Assembly: GCA_021740785.1 (NCBI GenBank)
Contig: JAIOZI010000001.1
Span: forward strand, 220,497 to 284,496
Direction of reading: 5' to 3'
Length of the DNA stretch: 64,000 nucleotides
DNA from: Melioribacteraceae bacterium
GTDB taxonomy: Bacteria; Bacteroidota; Ignavibacteria; Ignavibacteriales; Melioribacteraceae
Under the pieces are notes generated by a model. That model searched no databases. It saw only the letters and a program-made list of their open reading frames with translations, and was not told the origin of the DNA. The position numbers were made by a program, and so were the translations under genes. Shown here in pieces: positions 9,004 to 18,230 of this stretch. Every line of letters starts with the position of its first letter. Within the stretch, counting starts at the first letter, position 1.

Positions 9004-9446
9004 TTCACTTCCGGTTTTAAATCGTAATGAGAGAATAATTTAACAAGTTCGTCTTCTTTCCTTTTCATAATTGCTTTTTTCTTTTGATCAGTATCATCAT
9101 AACCCAATAAGTGAAGAATACCGTGTATAATTAACCGTATAATTTCACTATTAAAAGAACAATTGTACTTATTTGCATTTTCTTGAGCATCAATATAAGA
9201 AATAAAAATTTCGGCGTCCAAGTTATTATTTTTACCCGAATAATTAAAGGTAATTATGTCGGTTGTGTAAAAATGACTTAAATACTCAGAATTAATCTCA
9301 AATATTTTTTCCTGTGATACAAAATTGATAACCAATGTATCAATTCTAAATGAAAGATGTTTTATAAGAGCTGAAATTAATGAATGGATACGAATTCTAT
9401 TGAGTGTAAATCTTTTATCTACAGATGTGTATACATTTTTAATCAA
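9000..9446 (-). CDS. ybeY: endoribonuclease YbeY (rRNA maturation factor)
   Basis: Zinc-dependent single-strand endoribonuclease for 16S rRNA 3-prime maturation and ribosome quality control. The 148 residues contain the signature HGILHLLGYDD with His108 and His112; the third metal ligand is Asp118 where many bacteria have His, a variant also known in Bacteroidota and Chlorobi. It overlaps smg downstream by 4 bp and follows the metallo-hydrolase gene by 18 bp. Confidence 0.93.
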   Translation of the reverse strand: MIKNVYTSVDKRFTLNRIRIHSLISALIKHLSFRIDTLVINFVSQEKIFEINSEYLSHFYTTDIITFNYSGKNNNLDAEIFISYIDAQENANKYNCSFNSEIIRLIIHGILHLLGYDDTDQKKKAIMKRKEDELVKLFSHYDLKPEVK

Positions 9447-9464
9447 AATATTCCCAGTGAGAAT

Positions 9465-10337
9465 TTATAACTCTAATTGCATTCCTTCTGATGAAGCTAT
9501 ACAATCAATATTGGTATCTAATTCTCGCAGCTTTTTTGTTGTTGATTCGAGTAACGCATCAATATCAGAATCACAATAATCCGGATCATAATGGAATAGA
9601 ACAAGATTTTTAATGTTGGCTAACTTACTAAAATATGCTAATGCAATATTGTTTGAATGCCCCCAACCAATTTTAGTACGGAAATCATTGAAAGAATACA
9701 TCGAATCATGAATCAAATAATCGGCACCGCTGCAAAATTCAATAAGGGATTCATTCATATCAAATATTCTTTTGAGATTGGGTTCATGATCCTCATCTGC
9801 ATTGTAAAATATCTCGTTATCAGTCATATATACAAATGTCTTACCATTTTCCTTGGCTTTGAAAGACAATGTTCCCTCTGAATGGTGAACTTTGCATGTG
9901 CTGAGTTCAAGTTCCCCAAATTGAAGTTTAGACTGATCATTAATTTTATTGTATTTAATATTAGCAGGAAACACCTCTTTACCAACCGGGAAAAAATTGG
10001 GATTCATTTGGGCATCAAGAATATTGTCCACATGCATATATCCGTTAGTAAAAGAATAAATATTAGCCTTGAAATCTTCCCTAAAAAATGGTCCGAAAAA
10101 TGGAAGACCTTGAATATGATCCCAGTGAGAGTGTGAGATGAAGAGGTGCATTTCTTCTAAAGGGTTTGATTTAATCAATTCTTTTCCAAACTCACGTATG
10201 CCGGTTCCGGCATCTAGTATGATTAGATCGTTGTTTCCCGACCGGATTTCAATACATGGTGTATTACCACCATATTTTAATGTTTTTTCTCCCGGTACAG
10301 GAATTGATCCCCTAGTTCCCCAAAATTTTAATTTCAT
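9465..10337 (-). CDS. MBL-fold metallo-hydrolase (phosphodiesterase-like)
   Basis: Metallo-beta-lactamase fold hydrolase of the type often annotated as cyclic-nucleotide phosphodiesterase-like or PhnP/RNase Z-related. It starts KLKFWGTRGSIPVPG and carries the dinuclear-metal motif HSHWDH (69-74); an Asp in YMTDNE and His residues in HDSMYS and GWGHSNN supply further ligands. It is cytoplasmic, with no signal peptide. The start overlaps the stop of the gamma-carbonic anhydrase gene by 4 bp. The substrate cannot be predicted. Confidence 0.85.
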   Translation of the reverse strand: MKLKFWGTRGSIPVPGEKTLKYGGNTPCIEIRSGNNDLIILDAGTGIREFGKELIKSNPLEEMHLFISHSHWDHIQGLPFFGPFFREDFKANIYSFTNGYMHVDNILDAQMNPNFFPVGKEVFPANIKYNKINDQSKLQFGELELSTCKVHHSEGTLSFKAKENGKTFVYMTDNEIFYNADEDHEPNLKRIFDMNESLIEFCSGADYLIHDSMYSFNDFRTKIGWGHSNNIALAYFSKLANIKNLVLFHYDPDYCDSDIDALLESTTKKLRELDTNIDCIASSEGMQLEL

Positions 10338-10921
10338 TCAGCCGTATCATTAAAGTTGGTTAATGAATTTACAGTTATTTTTGAATAATTTCTATATCTT
10401 TCTGCGGAATTTTCAAAATCCGATATTTCATCTTGCGTTAAATCTCTCATGATTTTTGCCGGTACACCAGCAGCAAGCTTACCGGTTGGAACAATAAATC
10501 CAGGTTTAACAACTGCCCCGGCAGCAACCATTGAATTCTTTTTAATAACTGCTCCGTCCAAAACTATCGCTCCGATTCCTATGAAACAAAGGTCATCAAC
10601 CGTACAGCCATGAAGTTTTACCGAATGCCCTATTGTAACCTTATCACCAATGTTCAACGGAAATTTACCGTTTGTAACATGAAGCATACATAAATCCTGG
10701 ATGTTCGTCATTCTTCCGATTCTAACATAATGAACATCACCGCGTATAACTGAATTATACCAAACGCTGGAATCTTCCCCGATCTCAACATCACCGACTA
10801 TTTTTGAACCTGATGCTAAAAATACAGAAGGATGAATATTCGGAAAGGTATTTTTATAAGGGAATAATTTAGTTTCGTTATCTATTTGAATTCCGGTGGA
10901 TTCCAATCTTTTTTTCTCCAA
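10334..10921 (-). CDS. gamma-carbonic anhydrase-like left-handed beta-helix protein
   Basis: Hexapeptide-repeat protein of the gamma-carbonic anhydrase/PaaY/YrdA family, normally a trimer with a metal between subunits. Ligands His81 (MLHVTNG), His99 and His104 (GHSVKLHG) are all present, so carbonic anhydrase activity is possible; the physiological substrate is often uncertain. Length is 195 with about 18 extra N-terminal residues. The ATG used overlaps the upstream DUF3108 gene by 40 bp in another frame; no closer in-frame ATG exists, so the long overlap is either real or a non-ATG start lies a little downstream. Confidence 0.88.
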   Translation of the reverse strand: MEKKRLESTGIQIDNETKLFPYKNTFPNIHPSVFLASGSKIVGDVEIGEDSSVWYNSVIRGDVHYVRIGRMTNIQDLCMLHVTNGKFPLNIGDKVTIGHSVKLHGCTVDDLCFIGIGAIVLDGAVIKKNSMVAAGAVVKPGFIVPTGKLAAGVPAKIMRDLTQDEISDFENSAERYRNYSKITVNSLTNFNDTAE

Positions 10922-11691
10922 CTTATTAATTCAGCGGTAATTTCACCGATTAAAACATTTAATTTTGCTTGTACCGGAATTTTTTGATAATCACTCGTGA
11001 ACCACCCAACAAAATCACCGTTTAAACCAAAAATTCCTTTGAAATTTGTATTCCCGTCAACCCTAACAGTTGATATCGGATAACTCACTGCATCAATTTG
11101 AATCTTTTCTACTTCGCTGTAAAAATTTACATTCGTTAATTCTTTTTGCTCCTTAATAAAAACCGGGACTGTTGTTTTAAGTTGTTTACCTGAAGAAGCT
11201 CTTGCAAAGAAAAATAGCGATAATCCATCTTGAAATTTTTGATTTATATCACAGGTCGAATCTGTCCATACGGTATATGGCGTTAACTTTCCCTTCTTTA
11301 CTTTAACAAAATTCTCATCATATATAAAATCATAATTTGTGAAATAAGTATTATCTTTAGAGATATGCAAATATCTTAGAGCATGACTAAAGAACGTTGT
11401 ATCCAGCTTAGTTTGATATATTTCGTGCAGATCTACAAAAGGCAGTCCTTTATAAGAATCGACAAACACCTTGGCATTATAAAAAGTTTTTCCGTTTTCC
11501 TTTTTCTTATTCAATACCTGGAATTTTAATTCACCTATACTTATGAAGAGATACTTTACTTCATAAACTAATTCTTCTCCTACTTCAAGTTCAAATTCAG
11601 TTTTAAATTCACCTTGACCATCGTTATTGATTTGTGCAATCAATCCCGGTATTGAAAAAAGAAAATAGGATGCAATTATTAACAAATACAT
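10882..11691 (-). CDS. DUF3108 domain exported protein
   Basis: 269-residue exported protein with an N-terminal signal segment (about 1-19) and a DUF3108 domain recognised by FELEVGEELVYEVKYLFISIG, then KVFVDSYKGLP and a YDFIYDENFVKVK block. The domain is all-beta and found in periplasmic or outer-membrane-associated proteins of unknown role. It is directly fused head-to-tail with the S41 protease gene upstream (start overlaps that stop), which suggests envelope work in the same operon. Confidence 0.8.
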   Translation of the reverse strand: MYLLIIASYFLFSIPGLIAQINNDGQGEFKTEFELEVGEELVYEVKYLFISIGELKFQVLNKKKENGKTFYNAKVFVDSYKGLPFVDLHEIYQTKLDTTFFSHALRYLHISKDNTYFTNYDFIYDENFVKVKKGKLTPYTVWTDSTCDINQKFQDGLSLFFFARASSGKQLKTTVPVFIKEQKELTNVNFYSEVEKIQIDAVSYPISTVRVDGNTNFKGIFGLNGDFVGWFTSDYQKIPVQAKLNVLIGEITAELISWRKKDWNPPEFK

Positions 11692-13298
11692 TAATTTAGA
11701 CCTGTTAATTTTTCCGTCTCGGGAAAAATATCTATTGCCTTTAGAAACGGTTTATCTTCTTTTAAAAGTACTGAATACCAGCCCTCATTTTTCCAAAATT
11801 CTCTTGCAATAAAAGCTTTCAGTCTTGTTCTGATATATGATTCATCTTCATTAAACTCTTTCTCAATATATTCGATTTCATTTTTCTCAGCAAATTTTAT
11901 AAAATCCTTAATCTCAGTTTCATCAAATACAAAATCATTCATGAACTTATTCAAATCGTCTCCGAAAATAATTTTGATTTTCCCGGAATTATTATCCAAA
12001 TAAGTCCTAATAAATTGATAAAATATATTCGCTCTCTGCAGATTGGCTGAATAATCGGAAAGACGATCTGATTTTACAATATAATCGGGTGTAATACCTC
12101 CGCCGCCGAAAACTTCTCTTCCGGAATTTGTGTGAAATACCGGTCTCGTCGTATCACTCTTTTCAATATTATGATTTAGATTTTCTCCTTCGTCCTCATC
12201 TCTTTTCATCAAATCAGAATAATAATCTTCTTTGTCTTTATAATCTCTTTGAATTTCTCTTCCTGAAGGAGTGAAATATTTTGAAACAGTTATCCTTACA
12301 GCCGAATTATCCGACAAAATAAAAGGACGCTGCACCAAACCTTTCCCGAATGTGGTTTCACCTATTATCAATCCTCTGTCCCAATCCTGAATTGCTCCCG
12401 CAACAATTTCACTTGCCGACGCACTGCCGCGATTAACTAAAACAATTAAAGGTATGTTTTCGGATGCATAAGTTTTCACCGCTCTAAATTCTTCATCGAA
12501 TTCTTCTCTTCTTCCTTTTGTATAAACAATCAGTTTATCGCCGTCAAGAAATAAATCCGCTACTTGAAATGCCTGAGAAAGAAGTCCGCCGGGGTTATTC
12601 CTTAAATCCAATACGAGTTTTTTCATACCGCGATTTTGCAATTTTGTAAGAGCTTGTTTCAATTCCGTAGTTGTAGTCTCAGCAAATTTGGAGAGACTTA
12701 CATAACCAATTTTGTCATCAACCATTATAGAAGATTCAACCGAATAGAGCGGAATTTCATCTCTGATGATTACAAAATCATACTGCTTATTATTCGTGGG
12801 ACGAAAAACTTTTAACTTTACTTCACTTCCCTTCTCTCCTCTCAAATTTTCAATCACTTCATCATTCGTAAAGCCGATGCAGCTCTCATCATTAATTTCG
12901 ATTATCCTATCACCGGATTGAATACCGACTGCTTCACTGGGACCGCCGGTAATCGGCGAAACAACCGTGATTGTGTCCTTAACTACCTGGAATTCGACTC
13001 CAATTCCCTCAAAGTTTCCCCGGAATTCTTCCTCCGCAATCTCCTGCTGCCTCGGTGGTATATAAACAGTGTGCGGATCTAAATTTGAGAGCATTCCTTC
13101 AATTGCATCATCAACTAGTTTTTGTGAATCAACATCCTCGATATAATATTTCTGTGTGAAAGTTAATACATCATTAAATTTTTTTATACTCTCTCGTAAG
13201 TTATCGCTTGGGAAAATATTATTGTATTGAATTCCCAAATAAATACCGATAATTAATCCAAGTGCAATAAGTGGAATTTTATTTTTTGAGTTGAACAT
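11691..13298 (-). CDS. S41 family C-terminal processing peptidase
   Basis: Tail-specific serine protease (CtpA/Prc type) anchored by an N-terminal membrane segment (8-24) and acting in the periplasm. A PDZ domain spans about 85-170 (GIGVEFQV, SGDRIIEIN). The peptidase core has LDLRNNPGG (230-238), the nucleophile Ser in NRGSASASEI (289-298) and the general-base Lys319 in TFGKG. At 535 residues it is a normal length, with about 150 further C-terminal residues. It is directly upstream of DUF3108 with start/stop overlap. Confidence 0.94.
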   Translation of the reverse strand: MFNSKNKIPLIALGLIIGIYLGIQYNNIFPSDNLRESIKKFNDVLTFTQKYYIEDVDSQKLVDDAIEGMLSNLDPHTVYIPPRQQEIAEEEFRGNFEGIGVEFQVVKDTITVVSPITGGPSEAVGIQSGDRIIEINDESCIGFTNDEVIENLRGEKGSEVKLKVFRPTNNKQYDFVIIRDEIPLYSVESSIMVDDKIGYVSLSKFAETTTTELKQALTKLQNRGMKKLVLDLRNNPGGLLSQAFQVADLFLDGDKLIVYTKGRREEFDEEFRAVKTYASENIPLIVLVNRGSASASEIVAGAIQDWDRGLIIGETTFGKGLVQRPFILSDNSAVRITVSKYFTPSGREIQRDYKDKEDYYSDLMKRDEDEGENLNHNIEKSDTTRPVFHTNSGREVFGGGGITPDYIVKSDRLSDYSANLQRANIFYQFIRTYLDNNSGKIKIIFGDDLNKFMNDFVFDETEIKDFIKFAEKNEIEYIEKEFNEDESYIRTRLKAFIAREFWKNEGWYSVLLKEDKPFLKAIDIFPETEKLTGLN

Positions 13299-13310
13299 TG
13301 TTACTCCAGA

Positions 13311-14993
13311 TCAGATCTTTATTTTAAATGAAAGACTTCCGAAAATATTTTTTGTATCGCCATGGTAAAATGTATTATTCTTTGTATACTCCGATGTCAG
13401 CACCAAATGATAATTATTGATTGGTTCGTAAATAAGCTGCACTCCAATGATGGTTTTATACTCGAGCATACCATCAAGAAAGTTGACTTGTTGTTCATCC
13501 CCGACACGGTAACCGACTTGAATATCTCCGCCGTAATTAGTGTTTACGGAACCATCGTTATTTAATTTGTTTGCTCCATGAATAGTGTAATCGAAATATG
13601 AATAAACCGAAAGTCGATGAGTGAATCGGTAATCGATACCAAAATGATAAATCTCGCTATTTGGTTGTATATCGGAGGCTAAATTAAAACTTTGTGTTGT
13701 GAAATTATTGTTGTTAATCCTATGTGAATAAACATATGGCTCAATTCGCATATATTGAAAATCAAACTCAATCGGTACAGTGGAATAGAATGGAATAGCT
13801 GTTAAACCGATATCAAATAATGTTTGATTACCATACCATTTCTTACCGATTTTACTGAAATCAATATCATCGATTAAAAGGGCAGCATAGAATTTGAAAC
13901 CACGTATTGAGTTATTTTTAACATCGAAAAACAACATAGAATTATCTCTGTCTTGATTCGAATGTTCAACACTCTTGTAGAATGCAAACGGATTTAGATA
14001 TGCTAAGTCCATTGATCTGCGTGAATAAATTATCATTTCACCAAAACCGATTGAGAGATGTTTTGAAAAATCAAATGCTACTCTATGATATGCAATATAC
14101 TTTTCGGTCACTTCTCTAGTAGAACCTTCAATTGGATCTTGAACAATATTCATATTACCTAATAACTTCCCGTGAAAATAAGAGAAATGAAAAAACTTAT
14201 ACCCAAAATTGAAAAGAGCGTAATCAAAAACCGGTGAATTGTTTCCCAATAATGATTTATTAAATCCGTACCCGGCATTTATTCTATCTCTTCCGATCTT
14301 TATTTTTACATGATCAAACTCACCTAACAAATAACCTTCCGTTTCATCAAAATAATCATTGCCGATTCCTGCATTTTCTAAATTAAACTTATAGTTGTAT
14401 GCCAGTGTAGTTCGCTTTAATGCGAGTGTTCTATTCCCAAAAAATGTTCCATTCATTCCCTTTAAGTAAAAACCGATTTTACCATAAAATGATCCTTTCA
14501 ATATTCCGCCGAACCTAATCAATTCAGTATTTTCATTAAAAGAAGGCTCTATATTTTTCTGAGTTAAATAAGTGCCTTCACCAACAAAGTTTGCAAAAAA
14601 GTTAAACGTAGAATCGTTGTAATAGTAGAGATATTTTTCTTTTTCGGATAGTAAAGATTCAATTGAAATATCACTAGATAAACTTGATGATTTTTCCGTA
14701 GTGCCGAAAAGTTCCAATTCAAATTCAGTTAAATAATCAGTTAGTATTTTCAGATCAATTGCATCTAATTCACTTTTCTTATCGATAATAATCTTTAAGA
14801 ATTTCGAAATTTCATTTCGTGTTTTGGGAATCTCAAAGGAATTATAATTTTCTATTATTCCGAGATTCTCCATTCTGTTTAGAAATCGATAAACCGTATT
14901 ATCGGATTCTACATAACCGACCTGTGCGAATATGAATCCGCTTAAAAAGAAATAAATCAACAAATATTTTTTCACTAGCGAATTTCTTCCCAT
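13311..14993 (-). CDS. outer-membrane beta-barrel protein, Wzi-like
   Basis: 560-residue exported protein: signal sequence KKYLLIYFFLSGFIFA, an alpha-helical region to about 110 (RFLNRMENLGIIENY), then alternating aromatic/polar strands to a C-terminal SLSFKIKI typical of an outer-membrane barrel. The layout resembles capsule-assembly Wzi-family barrels, and a GT2 gene lies directly upstream, but the assignment is tentative. The ATG at 14993 overlaps the GT2 gene by 19 bp. A GTG at 14975, sharing one base with the GT2 stop codon, would start right at the signal peptide and is equally likely. Confidence 0.65.
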   Translation of the reverse strand: MGRNSLVKKYLLIYFFLSGFIFAQVGYVESDNTVYRFLNRMENLGIIENYNSFEIPKTRNEISKFLKIIIDKKSELDAIDLKILTDYLTEFELELFGTTEKSSSLSSDISIESLLSEKEKYLYYYNDSTFNFFANFVGEGTYLTQKNIEPSFNENTELIRFGGILKGSFYGKIGFYLKGMNGTFFGNRTLALKRTTLAYNYKFNLENAGIGNDYFDETEGYLLGEFDHVKIKIGRDRINAGYGFNKSLLGNNSPVFDYALFNFGYKFFHFSYFHGKLLGNMNIVQDPIEGSTREVTEKYIAYHRVAFDFSKHLSIGFGEMIIYSRRSMDLAYLNPFAFYKSVEHSNQDRDNSMLFFDVKNNSIRGFKFYAALLIDDIDFSKIGKKWYGNQTLFDIGLTAIPFYSTVPIEFDFQYMRIEPYVYSHRINNNNFTTQSFNLASDIQPNSEIYHFGIDYRFTHRLSVYSYFDYTIHGANKLNNDGSVNTNYGGDIQVGYRVGDEQQVNFLDGMLEYKTIIGVQLIYEPINNYHLVLTSEYTKNNTFYHGDTKNIFGSLSFKIKI

Positions 14994-15703
14994 GTTTTTG
15001 ATAATGATTTATGTTTGAGCATAACAAAAATACTATTTAGCAGCCACGTGAAAAATATTTTTACATGACCGTGTTTCCGGTATCTTCGGGGTGATTCATA
15101 TATTACGATTTCTCTTGAGAATAATATTTTACCGTTTCTCCTGATTCGTTTGAACAAATCAAAATCTTCTCCGGCAGCTAAGTTATTATTATAACCATTA
15201 TTTTCATCAAAAACTTTTCTTTTAATGATATGACACTCGCCTCTGCCCATCCCCACGCCGATAATATTCAGTACATGAAAATAGTTATTATAAAATGATA
15301 AAAATATTTTATCGACTAACTTGGATTCCTCCGGGAAAATTGATACACAGCATGTCATAGCCGAATAATTTGAATCAGCAAATGAATTGCTAATTAATTC
15401 AAAAAACTTTTCAGGAGATGAAATTAAAATATCACCGTTAAGAAAAATCAAAATATCTCCTTCAGCCATATCGGCGCCGAGATTTCTTCCCTCACCAATA
15501 TTTTGATTTCGATTTTCCGTATGCTCAATAAATTTATCGGAATGATTAAGTGCATATTCTCTCGTACCATCCGTACTCCCGCCATCTGAAATGATTATTT
15601 CATAATCATAATTTTTTCTAAGAGTCACATCATTTAATTGATCAAGTAGATTTGGCAACAGTTTTATTTCGTTAAGCGTAGGAATTATAATACTAAATTT
15701 CAA
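14975..15703 (-). CDS. glycosyltransferase family 2
   Basis: GT-A fold glycosyltransferase that transfers a sugar from a nucleotide donor, probably to an envelope glycan or lipid carrier. It begins MKFSIIIPTLNE and has SDGGSTDGTREYA and a metal-site region DILIFLNGDILI in place of the usual DxD. A C-terminal hydrophobic segment (WLLNSIFVML) may attach it to the membrane. It sits between the DUF2279 protein and the Wzi-like barrel, which together suggest surface polysaccharide work. Donor and acceptor are unknown. Confidence 0.88.
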   Translation of the reverse strand: MKFSIIIPTLNEIKLLPNLLDQLNDVTLRKNYDYEIIISDGGSTDGTREYALNHSDKFIEHTENRNQNIGEGRNLGADMAEGDILIFLNGDILISSPEKFFELISNSFADSNYSAMTCCVSIFPEESKLVDKIFLSFYNNYFHVLNIIGVGMGRGECHIIKRKVFDENNGYNNNLAAGEDFDLFKRIRRNGKILFSREIVIYESPRRYRKHGHVKIFFTWLLNSIFVMLKHKSLSKTWEEIR

Positions 15704-15720
15704 AATCAGCTCTATCTCTA

Positions 15721-16665
15721 TTAATAAGCAAAAACTAAAAATGCCGTATTGGGGGAAATCCTAATTCCCGGCAACGGAAAATGTAAATAATTCAATGTGT
15801 TTTTTATGAACTGCCATACGGGACCATGAAGAGGTAATTCCTCTGCATCAAGATCGAAACCAATAAAAAAATTCTTAGTTCCTCCTCCCCTTCCATCCAA
15901 ATCTTGAACCCCGTAACCAATCGAAAGCATTAAAAATGAAGGCCAATGTTCAGAAAGATTTTCAGGTAAAAGATTTTTCATTCTGAATGAAAGCCACAAC
16001 TTCTGTCCTTGATAATCATCGGCAACATTTAAATCTTCTTTCTCTCCATTAAGATATTGATCCGATGGATAATAACTTACTCTTGGTTGAAAATTCTTCA
16101 AGAACGGATAATAATATTGCATAACCGAATAAGTTGCTCCGAGAAAATCAAACGTAACATCGCCGGGACTGAATCCCCACTTAGGACCGTAGCCGTCTTC
16201 AATTTCCAGGTATGTCTGCATCGCCAATGCTCCTGCAGCAGCCAGCCAATATGATGTTTCCGCTTGTACTCCGCCTGCTTCTAAGCCGGCTGAGAAAAAA
16301 TGACTGATTGTATAAGTGCCGTAGAAATGACCGAGTTTATCGATCCATAATGCATATTTCCAATCATGCGTAATTTTAAATTCAGTCTTCTGATCTTTCC
16401 ACCAAGTATTTGCATAATAATTATTGATTGCAAATATTATCCCAGAATAAGCTACACCTACCCCGGCTAATACAGGATAATTCAATTTACTTTTTAACGG
16501 ATCAAATGTAAGTGCGCTAGTACCATCAAGTTCATTCAAGTTATTGGGAACCGAATACTTAAAAGTATTATAAGAAATAGCTTTCCGAGTCGAATCCTGA
16601 GAGAAACTCGACCCGTAAAAAACTAACGATAATATTAACGATATAATTATCAGCCGGAATTTCAT
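15721..16665 (-). CDS. DUF2279 (YfiM-like) exported protein
   Basis: 314-residue protein with an N-terminal signal peptide (about 1-22) and a DUF2279-like region recognised by KYALWIDKLGHFYGTY and GFSPGDVTFDFLGATYS, with several short hydrophobic segments. The family includes E. coli YfiM and has no defined function. The DKxGHF motif followed by a helical bundle is the best evidence. It lies 17 bp upstream of the GT2 gene and 44 bp downstream of lysS. Confidence 0.7.
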   Translation of the reverse strand: MKFRLIIISLILSLVFYGSSFSQDSTRKAISYNTFKYSVPNNLNELDGTSALTFDPLKSKLNYPVLAGVGVAYSGIIFAINNYYANTWWKDQKTEFKITHDWKYALWIDKLGHFYGTYTISHFFSAGLEAGGVQAETSYWLAAAGALAMQTYLEIEDGYGPKWGFSPGDVTFDFLGATYSVMQYYYPFLKNFQPRVSYYPSDQYLNGEKEDLNVADDYQGQKLWLSFRMKNLLPENLSEHWPSFLMLSIGYGVQDLDGRGGGTKNFFIGFDLDAEELPLHGPVWQFIKNTLNYLHFPLPGIRISPNTAFLVFAY

Positions 16666-16709
16666 TTTAGTTCATTTCCAAATATATGATCAGCAGATTA
16701 AAAAGTAAG

Positions 16710-18218
16710 TCACTTTTCCGGTTTCATTTGCGGAAATAGTATCACGTCTCGAATAGAAGATTGATTTGTTAACAACATAACCAATCTATCGATACCGATT
16801 CCAAGTCCGGCTGTCGGCGGCATTCCATATTCAAGTGATCTGACGAAATCATTATCAATCTGATGAGCTTCTTCATCACCTTCTTCACGCATTACCGATT
16901 GACCTTGAAACCGTTCTTTCTGATCAACCGGATCATTCAATTCACTAAATGCATTGCATAATTCTCTACCGACTACAAATCCTTCAAAACGTTCAACCAT
17001 TCCCTCTTTCTCTCTGTGCTTCTTTGCGAGAGGAGATATTTCAAGAGGATAATCAATAACAAATGTAGGCTGAATTAAATTTGGTTGAACGGTAACTTCA
17101 AACAACTCGTCAATTAATTTTCCTTTCGATTCGTCACCTTTAACATCAGCGCCATGAGATTCTGCAGCTTTATATATTTCAGAACGTGAAGCGGTAAGAA
17201 CATCAATTCCCGTAATTTTTCTAATTTCTTCAACCATTGAAACTCTAGCCCATGAGCCTTCAAATTTTACAGCATGACCTTCAATTTCAAATTCAGTTTT
17301 ATTGAATACTTTTTTGCACAAATGATTAACCATATTTTCAACTAATTCCATCATCCATATATAATCTTTGTAGGCAACATATAATTCCATCATCGTGAAT
17401 TCAGGATTGTGTGTGCGATCCATTCCCTCATTTCTGAAATCTTTTGAAATTTCATACACGCCGTCAAATCCTCCGACAATCAATCTTTTGAGATAAAGCT
17501 CATCGGCAATTCTCAAATAATAATTTAAATCCAACGTGTTATGATGAGTCACGAACGGTCGTGCTGCAGCGCCTCCGTATAACGGTTGAAGTATAGGGGT
17601 TTCAACTTCGAGATAACCTGCATTATCTAAATAAGCCCGCATCTCAGAAACAATTCTCGATCTTTTTATAAATACATCTTTAACTTCAGGATTTACAATA
17701 AGATCAACGTATCGCTGCCGGTACCTTAGTTCTTTATCCGTGAATTGATCGTAAACAACTTTGTTTCCCTCTTCATCAATTACTTCTTTCGCAATTGGAA
17801 TCGGTCTTAATGATTTAGTTAATAGAGTCATCGATTTAACATGCACGGATGTTTCGCCGGTTCTAGTTTTAAATACAAAACCGGATACCCCGATAATATC
17901 ACCAATATCAAGTAGTTTAAAAGCAGTATAACTTTCACCGATTTCATCTTTCCTTAAATATATTTGTATCCTTCCCTGTTGATCTTGTATATGCGCAAAA
18001 GAAGCTTTTCCCATTCTTCTTATTGCCATAATTCTGCCGGCAATACTAACATCTTTGCTTTCGTATTTCTCAAAATCATTTTTAATTTCCTGCGAATAAT
18101 TTGATACATCGTAACTATATGCGAAAGGCTCGAAGTTATTACTTCTTAACTCATTCAATTCCTCAATTCTTCTCTTCATTAAATCATTTATATCCGGCTG
18201 TAGTCCATTCTGATCCAA
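16710..18218 (-). CDS. lysS: lysyl-tRNA synthetase, class II
   Basis: Charges tRNA-Lys. The 502 residues show the anticodon-binding OB fold (about 55-150, [17 protein letters not shown]), class II motif 2 ([18 protein letters not shown]) and motif 3 ([15 protein letters not shown]), all in normal spacing. It starts 12 bp after the dacB-proximal end and is read in the same direction; the ATG and length match the family. Confidence 0.98.
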   Translation of the reverse strand: MDQNGLQPDINDLMKRRIEELNELRSNNFEPFAYSYDVSNYSQEIKNDFEKYESKDVSIAGRIMAIRRMGKASFAHIQDQQGRIQIYLRKDEIGESYTAFKLLDIGDIIGVSGFVFKTRTGETSVHVKSMTLLTKSLRPIPIAKEVIDEEGNKVVYDQFTDKELRYRQRYVDLIVNPEVKDVFIKRSRIVSEMRAYLDNAGYLEVETPILQPLYGGAAARPFVTHHNTLDLNYYLRIADELYLKRLIVGGFDGVYEISKDFRNEGMDRTHNPEFTMMELYVAYKDYIWMMELVENMVNHLCKKVFNKTEFEIEGHAVKFEGSWARVSMVEEIRKITGIDVLTASRSEIYKAAESHGADVKGDESKGKLIDELFEVTVQPNLIQPTFVIDYPLEISPLAKKHREKEGMVERFEGFVVGRELCNAFSELNDPVDQKERFQGQSVMREEGDEEAHQIDNDFVRSLEYGMPPTAGLGIGIDRLVMLLTNQSSIRDVILFPQMKPEK

Positions 18219-18230
18219 TTTACTTCCTCC

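Noticed and set aside
9000..9446. YbeY with a broken active site
   Set aside because: The third ligand is Asp rather than His, but this is a known natural variant in the group, so not a loss of function.
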